From the NCBI GenBank assembly GCA_040768665.1, contig JAXGMN010000088.1, forward strand, positions 1 to 35,588: 35,588 nt of DNA, in the 5' to 3' direction. Source of the DNA: JABWBD01 sp040768665. GTDB taxonomy: Bacteria > Planctomycetota > Planctomycetia > Pirellulales > Thermoguttaceae. Position 1 is the stretch's first letter; each line of letters begins with the position of its first letter. The translations under genes were made by a program, and so were the position numbers. Of the stretch, positions 30,558-35,588 are shown one piece after another. The notes under the pieces are model-generated. The model made no database searches. It was not told the origin of the DNA and saw only the letters and a list, made by a program, of their open reading frames with translations.

Positions 30558-33500
30558 TCACCAGGAAGCAAAGGCCTGATCTACGCTATCGACTTCGGTC
30601 TTCGTGCCGCTGATCACGTCCAGCAGATGGCGTCCGTCGAACTCGCCCAACCGGAAAATCGGAGACAGCGCGTCCCATGGCACGGTCTCATCCATGGCCG
30701 CCGAGACGCTTTCGCCGGGCGAGACCGCGGCGTCGCGGCTGGCATCCAACACGTCGGCCGGGTTTGCGGCCCAACAGGCAAACACCCGGCAGGCGGCTAC
30801 GATATTGCCGCCCTCCCAATCGACGTCGTCCAAGCTGTTCAGCCAAAGACGTTGGGACAGGTCCTCCCAAGGGACGCCTTCCGGCGGGCCAAGCGTTGCG
30901 GTGTCGATCGTTGCCCCGGTGAGAACGGCCCTGTCCTGATTGCGTCCGCCGAACGCGTGGATGTCGTCGAAGAAAACGGCGGAGTTGACAAACGATCCCT
31001 CGGCGTGATTGCCGGAAAGGCTTACGTGCGTGGCGGTGGCGTTGAGCTGGTCCACGTTGGCGTTGCCGATCAAATTCGCCACGTCAGAGCCCCGCCTGGA
31101 TTCGGCGTGCACTTCGTCGAACAACCTCGCCCAGAGTTTGTAGCCGGGGCCCGTCAGTTGCGCGACCAGCGGGTTCGCCGTAAAGGTATCGTCTTCGGCG
31201 CGACCATCGTCGGAGCCGGTGAAGTCGTAGAAGTGCGCGGTGTCGTAACCGGACCCGCTGCTATAGGCCATTACGGAAGGGAAGCCGACGACGGTGTTGG
31301 AGAATCCGGGACCGCTGATCGTCGCCTGGCGGGGGTCGCCGATAAGAGTATCGTCCCAATTCGAATCCGACAGCGTCACCTTGTCGGCGCTCTCATTGGC
31401 GTTTACCCGATCGGCCCGGATCGTGCCGAACCCATGGACCAAAACCGTGTAATCGGGCGTCGTGACACTCGCTTCCAGGCGGCCTAGATCGAAGGCATCC
31501 ACACCTACGGTATCCCGGAGGAAGAGTTTGTCGATCAGCGATCCGCCTCGGCCATAGGCGACGATGGTGTCGAAGCCGCGTGCGACGTGCCAGACACTCC
31601 CGGTGCCGCTCAGGAAGCGGGCGGCCGCGGGCGTGACGCGCAGCCAATCGTTTGCACGGGAGCCGCGAAACACGACCTTGTCGGTACCATGCTCGCCCAA
31701 TTCAGCGTCGGCTTGCATCGTCTTGAAGCCGCGGACGTGGTGGAAGTATCCTTGTCCCCGCATCCTCGCCCAGACGGGGAAATACTCCAGCACGTCGTCG
31801 CCTGCGGAATCGCCGAAGACCACGGTATCGCCGCCGCCGTTGCCGCGGGCGTAGATGGTCTCGGCAGTGGCGTGGATCGACACGCCGTCGCCGCACATTT
31901 TGCCGGAGCCGGGCTCGGCCGTGTACAGGTTGGTCCCTTTGGAGCCCCAAATCGTGACCGTATCACCTTCTCCTCCGTCGTAATCGATCGATTCGACGTT
32001 GGTTACCGCGAGCGCATAGGTCTCGGCCTCGAAAATGCCGCGCGTTGGCCAGAGCGTTGCGGTGTCCGCGCCGCTGGAGCCGATGAACTGCACGTTGTCA
32101 ATCCCAGCCAGCCCGTCGAAGGAGAAGGCGGCGGCCTCGCCCTGGGTGAATTCGTAGGCGATTCCGTTGACGGTCATTGCGCAGGACGCGTCCGCATCGA
32201 AAAGGAACTGGTCGGAATCCGAGGTGCCATAGACGGCGACATTCGCCCCGTCATACCCGACGAGATTGGCGATGTCGAGATCGACGTTTTGCGACGAGCC
32301 GCTGAGGCGAGCAAAGAATGTCTGCCCGGCCGTGGCCATCCAGTCGAGCCGTTGCCCGGTTGCCGCGGGCCTGGAAGCCGCCAGCCGGTTGCAATCCGCG
32401 TCGAACAGGACGATCTGCGAGTCGGTGCCGGATGCCTCCAGTGTGAGAAAGCCGTCACGGACCGTCGTCAGACTGTACCAGAGCGTACCGGCCGCCAGGT
32501 CCAGGGAGGGCACGGCGAGGAAGTCGATGGCTCCGAGTTGCTCCTCGCGAGAGACACGAATGTGATGGGCATTATTGGCCTCGTCCGACTCACGGACCTG
32601 GCCGCTGCCCGTGCCGCGGTCGTCCGCCACCACCCAGATCTCGCCGAGATTTTCGCGCGCCACCACCACGGAAACGTCCTCATACCGGCCGGGATCGAGT
32701 CTGACCGTCGTAACCGTCGTTGCCAGCAGCTTCCCGCCCTGCGCCGGATCACCGTCGTAGAAGCTCACGGGAATGCCGGCCGGGACGAACAGCGCGCCGC
32801 CGTTGCCGACACGCGCGGTTGCGGTCACCTCCTCCTCATCGCCGATGGTGCGCAGGTACGACGCCGTCAAATCGGGAGCGTCGAGAGGATTGGCGTCGAG
32901 CAGGGCATTGGCGCGATAGGTGTTGTGGACCTCCCAGCTATTGGCTTCACGAGCGGGTATCGTTCCATCGTCGTTGACGTTGGTGACATGGTACGTGTGC
33001 TGGTTCCAAATCCGGCGTGTGGGGACCCAGACATCCGCGGCGTCGCCGAGCACATAGAGACCGTTCTGGTTGCCGGGGATGGCGGTACTATAGTTGTTGG
33101 CAACGGCGACAATCTCCGCGTTTCCGTCGGCGTCCACATCCACGACCAGCGGATATTCGTAGGTCGTTGCGGTGCTTTTCTCAAATTCATAGAGAGTCTG
33201 GCCGTCATCTCCGCGATAGATCCGCAGGAAGAGTTCGTCGGCATAGACGATCTCGGCCTTTCCGTCGCTCTCAAAATCGAATGCCGATGCTCCCGACTTG
33301 TAGGAACTGTGGTCCTGCGTGGCACGGCTCCACTTGATTGTGCCGTCCGATTCGAGAAGGGTGAACGTGTCGCTGCCGGCGACGCCGATCTCCGGCTTGC
33401 CGTCGCCATCGGTGTCGGCGACCGTGGGTGGTCCGCCCGCCCCGCCTCCGGGAATCGGCACAGGCCCCCATTTCACTTCGCCGGTGTGCTCGAGCAGATA

Positions 33501-34763
33501 GACTTCGCCCGCGGTGACGACGACGACTTCCGGGTAGAGATCTTCGTCGAACTCTGCAACAGCGGGAAATCCGTCGCGGATGGTTGCGTTCCAATAAACC
33601 GTCCCGTCCGACCGGTAGGCAGTTTTTCCGGCGACGATCTCCGGCGAGCCGTCCAAATCGAGGTCGGTCACGCAGGAGAGCGGTCCGGTTTGGTTGTCTC
33701 CACGTCCCAATCCTCCCGCATCGTTTCCTTGCCAGCGGATCGTGCCGTCGTTGTTAAGGACCGTTGCACCGATGACGATTTCGGGTGTGCCATCCGCGTC
33801 GAGATCGGCGATCGCGGGGCTGCCCCAATTGATGCCGACCCAAATGGCCGGGCTCTTCCACTTGAACGTCCCATCGTGCTCGAACGCAATCAGAACACCG
33901 GATTCATGCTCCGCGATGATCTCGGGGAAGCCGTCAAGGTCGATGTCGCCCACGGCCAGGCCGGCCTTGGCGGCCACCTCGAGGTCAGGATCGGTGACGT
34001 TCCAAAGGTCCTCACCGTCCGCGCCGCTGACCGCCCGCAAGATGCCGTCGGTGTGATAATTGTCGGCGCTGAAGGTGCTGAAAACGATTTCCGGTGTGCC
34101 GTCCTGATTGAGGTCCACGACGGCGGGGGTCATCATGACCTGGTTGGAATCGGGCCGGACACTGAATTCGCTTTTCTGCCATTCGACCATCGGCTCGAAT
34201 TGACCCGGCTGCGGAGCGACGCGGCTCGCCGGCCGCGCTAAGTTGTTGCTCTCGTCGCTCTCCGCCACGGAATCGCCGCTGTCGACCACAGCCCAGATGG
34301 TGTTGCCGGCGAAACAGACATCTCCGGAAATCGTCGCGGTGACGAACGTCATCCCTCCGGCGGGCAGCGAGGCGATCGACGTGCTGCCGAGCGGCCGATC
34401 AACCGAGGCGTCGTAGGCATCGTTCCCGTTGATGTCCTCAAAGAACAGCACATCGCTGGGTGGCGACGCGGCGCGGCCGCGGTTGGTCGCCAGCGCCATC
34501 ACGGTACCCGACACGGACAACGTCTGACCGTCATATACCAAACTCCTCGTATCGAGATTGTCGGTCGTCAAATCGGGCCGAAGCTCCTCGTAGGGCGGAT
34601 CGGGAGGGTCGGGAGTGATGGGAAAGATCACGCTGGCGTCGAGCATGGCACGTCTTTCGAGCGATTCAACGAATAGACGGCAGGGGCGAATCCCGCTGGG
34701 GTGACGACGGCCTCGTTTGCTCAGAAGCCAGCGCAATCCAGGGGGAATACGAGAAGACTCCAT
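30558..34763 (-). CDS. Large secreted surface protein: LEPR-type N-terminus, CARDB and FG-GAP/VCBS repeats
   Basis: A 1401-residue protein starting at ATG 34763 after GGAGG; about 90 codons of open frame upstream read as non-protein. Residues 29-45 (RPCRLFVESLERRAMLDAS) carry the L-E-x-R-x-x-L signature that begins many large planctomycete surface proteins. Next come a CARDB-like domain (about 63-180, ending ESDESNN), a seven- to eight-blade FG-GAP/VCBS propeller (about 190-587) with calcium-binding D-x-D-x-D-G-x-x-E-I motifs (DIDLDGFPEI, DLDADGTPEI, DTDGDGKPEI, DVDADGNAEI), and a second CARDB-like domain (about 629-745, ending ESDEANN). The remainder has repeated strands such as DTVTIWGSKGTN and DKVTLSDSNWDD, resembling beta-helix or RTX-like surface stalks. 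The role is probably adhesion or binding to carbohydrate at the cell surface. There is no sorting motif at the C-terminus. Confidence 0.88.
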   Translation of the reverse strand: MESSRIPPGLRWLLSKRGRRHPSGIRPCRLFVESLERRAMLDASVIFPITPDPPDPPYEELRPDLTTDNLDTRSLVYDGQTLSVSGTVMALATNRGRAASPPSDVLFFEDINGNDAYDASVDRPLGSTSIASLPAGGMTFVTATISGDVCFAGNTIWAVVDSGDSVAESDESNNLARPASRVAPQPGQFEPMVEWQKSEFSVRPDSNQVMMTPAVVDLNQDGTPEIVFSTFSADNYHTDGILRAVSGADGEDLWNVTDPDLEVAAKAGLAVGDIDLDGFPEIIAEHESGVLIAFEHDGTFKWKSPAIWVGINWGSPAIADLDADGTPEIVIGATVLNNDGTIRWQGNDAGGLGRGDNQTGPLSCVTDLDLDGSPEIVAGKTAYRSDGTVYWNATIRDGFPAVAEFDEDLYPEVVVVTAGEVYLLEHTGEVKWGPVPIPGGGAGGPPTVADTDGDGKPEIGVAGSDTFTLLESDGTIKWSRATQDHSSYKSGASAFDFESDGKAEIVYADELFLRIYRGDDGQTLYEFEKSTATTYEYPLVVDVDADGNAEIVAVANNYSTAIPGNQNGLYVLGDAADVWVPTRRIWNQHTYHVTNVNDDGTIPAREANSWEVHNTYRANALLDANPLDAPDLTASYLRTIGDEEEVTATARVGNGGALFVPAGIPVSFYDGDPAQGGKLLATTVTTVRLDPGRYEDVSVVVARENLGEIWVVADDRGTGSGQVRESDEANNAHHIRVSREEQLGAIDFLAVPSLDLAAGTLWYSLTTVRDGFLTLEASGTDSQIVLFDADCNRLAASRPAATGQRLDWMATAGQTFFARLSGSSQNVDLDIANLVGYDGANVAVYGTSDSDQFLFDADASCAMTVNGIAYEFTQGEAAAFSFDGLAGIDNVQFIGSSGADTATLWPTRGIFEAETYALAVTNVESIDYDGGEGDTVTIWGSKGTNLYTAEPGSGKMCGDGVSIHATAETIYARGNGGGDTVVFGDSAGDDVLEYFPVWARMRGQGYFHHVRGFKTMQADAELGEHGTDKVVFRGSRANDWLRVTPAAARFLSGTGSVWHVARGFDTIVAYGRGGSLIDKLFLRDTVGVDAFDLGRLEASVTTPDYTVLVHGFGTIRADRVNANESADKVTLSDSNWDDTLIGDPRQATISGPGFSNTVVGFPSVMAYSSGSGYDTAHFYDFTGSDDGRAEDDTFTANPLVAQLTGPGYKLWARLFDEVHAESRRGSDVANLIGNANVDQLNATATHVSLSGNHAEGSFVNSAVFFDDIHAFGGRNQDRAVLTGATIDTATLGPPEGVPWEDLSQRLWLNSLDDVDWEGGNIVAACRVFACWAANPADVLDASRDAAVSPGESVSAAMDETVPWDALSPIFRLGEFDGRHLLDVISGTKTEVDSVDQAFASW

Positions 34764-35035
34764 GACACGCCTCCGTTGTATGAAGTTGCATGTCCTACTC
34801 GGAGGAAGGGCGGGTTGTGTTCGGTCCACCTGCGGGCGGAGCCTAGCGGCAGTGTAACTCGATGACGTGCGAGCCGCAAGTTGTGGAAGCTGCCACGAGT
34901 GACAAAAAATTGACGAGAAATGATGTTTTCTTGGGCGAACCCGATGGTGGCGGCTGGTGTCCGAGGTCATGAGCCCCTCTGCTTGGCGGCTGGCGCCCCG
35001 GGATCTTCCGCGCAACATCTTTGAGATAAGCCGAC

Positions 35036-35588
35036 ATGACACAATGGTACGAGGCGCTATTTGCTGATTTCGCCAGATCTTATGACAGGGAGTCCTTCAC
35101 GCAAGGAACCCTGGGCGAGGTCGACTTCGTGGAACGGGAGCTTGGTGAGGACCGCGCGAAGCGGATTCTGGACATCGGCTGCGGCACGGGGCGACATGCC
35201 ATCGAGCTTGCCAGACGAGGCTACCGTGTGACGGGCTTCGATCTCTCCGAGGGGCAACTTCGGCTGGCGCGTGAGAAGGCCGCTGCGGCCGGGGTAACCG
35301 TCGATTTTCAGCGACGTGACGCGACTGAGCCGCATTTCCACCAGGAGTTTGATGCAGCCATCATGTTCTGCGAGGGCGCGTTTTCACTGATGGAGACCGA
35401 CGAGAAGAATTTCGCCATCCTCATCCACGCTGCTGCGGCGCTGCGCCCCGGCGGCAAGTTGCTGCTGACAACGCTCAATGCCCTGTTTCCCCTTTTTCAC
35501 TCCGTGAAAGACTTTCTTGACGCAGGCGGGTCCGGCACGGTGACCGACAAGTTGACGTTCGATTTGTTGACGTTTCGCGAACGTGCCG
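35036..35588 (+). CDS. Class I SAM-dependent methyltransferase (3' end cut by window)
   Basis: The frame from ATG 35036 runs off the right edge after 184 codons. The N-terminus MTQWYEALFADFARSYDRES is typical of small stand-alone methyltransferases. Motif I is ILDIGCGTGRHAIELARRG (SAM-binding glycine loop), motif II GYRVTGFDLSEGQL (the Asp binds the ribose hydroxyls), motif III a D-A-T-E segment after DFQRRDA, then FDAAIMFCEGAFSLM and LRPGGKLLLTTLNALF. All the SAM-binding parts are intact, so it should be active, but the substrate cannot be predicted. It is transcribed away from the large surface protein across a gap of about 270 bases; a GAGATAAG stretch before the ATG is a modest ribosome site. 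Confidence 0.9.
   Translation, partial: MTQWYEALFADFARSYDRESFTQGTLGEVDFVERELGEDRAKRILDIGCGTGRHAIELARRGYRVTGFDLSEGQLRLAREKAAAAGVTVDFQRRDATEPHFHQEFDAAIMFCEGAFSLMETDEKNFAILIHAAAALRPGGKLLLTTLNALFPLFHSVKDFLDAGGSGTVTDKLTFDLLTFRERA

Noticed and set aside
31587..34241. A long open frame on the plus strand opposite the large surface protein
   Set aside because: It is a shadow of the FG-GAP/CARDB coding strand; the minus strand has recognisable repeats, a LEPR-type signature and a ribosome site.

Overview
The window looks like a chromosomal piece of a planctomycete, probably of the Pirellulales type. The evidence is high GC, four DUF1559 pseudopilin-like proteins with textbook type IV prepilin N-termini, a YXWGXW-repeat protein, a large surface protein with an N-terminal ESLERRAML (LEPR-type) signature, a Hint-domain protein of a form I know mainly from planctomycetes, and a serine/threonine kinase with an N-terminal adaptor and one C-terminal membrane helix. 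I see no rRNA, tRNA, CRISPR array, phage gene or transposase gene.

Layout. 1-1.7 kb: decayed gene pieces (MFS-like and DUF190-like remnants) around a small two-gene nucleotidyltransferase operon that resembles a toxin-antitoxin pair, next to a long perfect-hairpin repeat. 1.7-4.2 kb: a secreted Kelch protein and a 5'-truncated Hint-domain gene. 4.2-11.8 kb: four DUF1559 genes, each beside a different partner (lipoprotein, PepSY membrane protein, secreted glycosidase-like protein, CobN operon). 11.9-17.9 kb: an operon for an ExbB-like channel, a DUF2149 ExbD-like protein and a membrane-anchored CobN-like protein, followed by bacterioferritin. 18.3-23.4 kb: YXWGXW envelope protein, a class C beta-lactamase-fold hydrolase and a small membrane protein, with several related palindromic mobile repeats, one inserted inside another. 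23.4-26.9 kb: a repeat-rich membrane protein (frameshifted), a CpsD-like P-loop protein and an ExeA-like ATPase. 27-30 kb: glutaredoxin-like protein, Ser/Thr kinase and LarE. 30.4-35 kb: a 1401-residue FG-GAP/CARDB surface protein with a short in-frame coding remnant after its stop codon. The right edge cuts a SAM methyltransferase.

The most interesting system is ExbB-like/DUF2149/CobN-like. CobN-type chelatases normally work in the cytoplasm with the ATPase subunits CobS and CobT. Here the CobN-like protein has an N-terminal export signal and a C-terminal membrane anchor, no CobS/CobT is present, and the two co-transcribed partners resemble the proton-driven ExbB/ExbD motor. I infer a periplasmic tetrapyrrole metal-inserting or metal-removing machine powered by the proton gradient. 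Bacterioferritin lies next to it, and a PepSY membrane protein behind a Fur-like box lies a few kilobases upstream, so iron or heme handling is the likely theme. All functions are inferred by reading the sequence; no searches were run.
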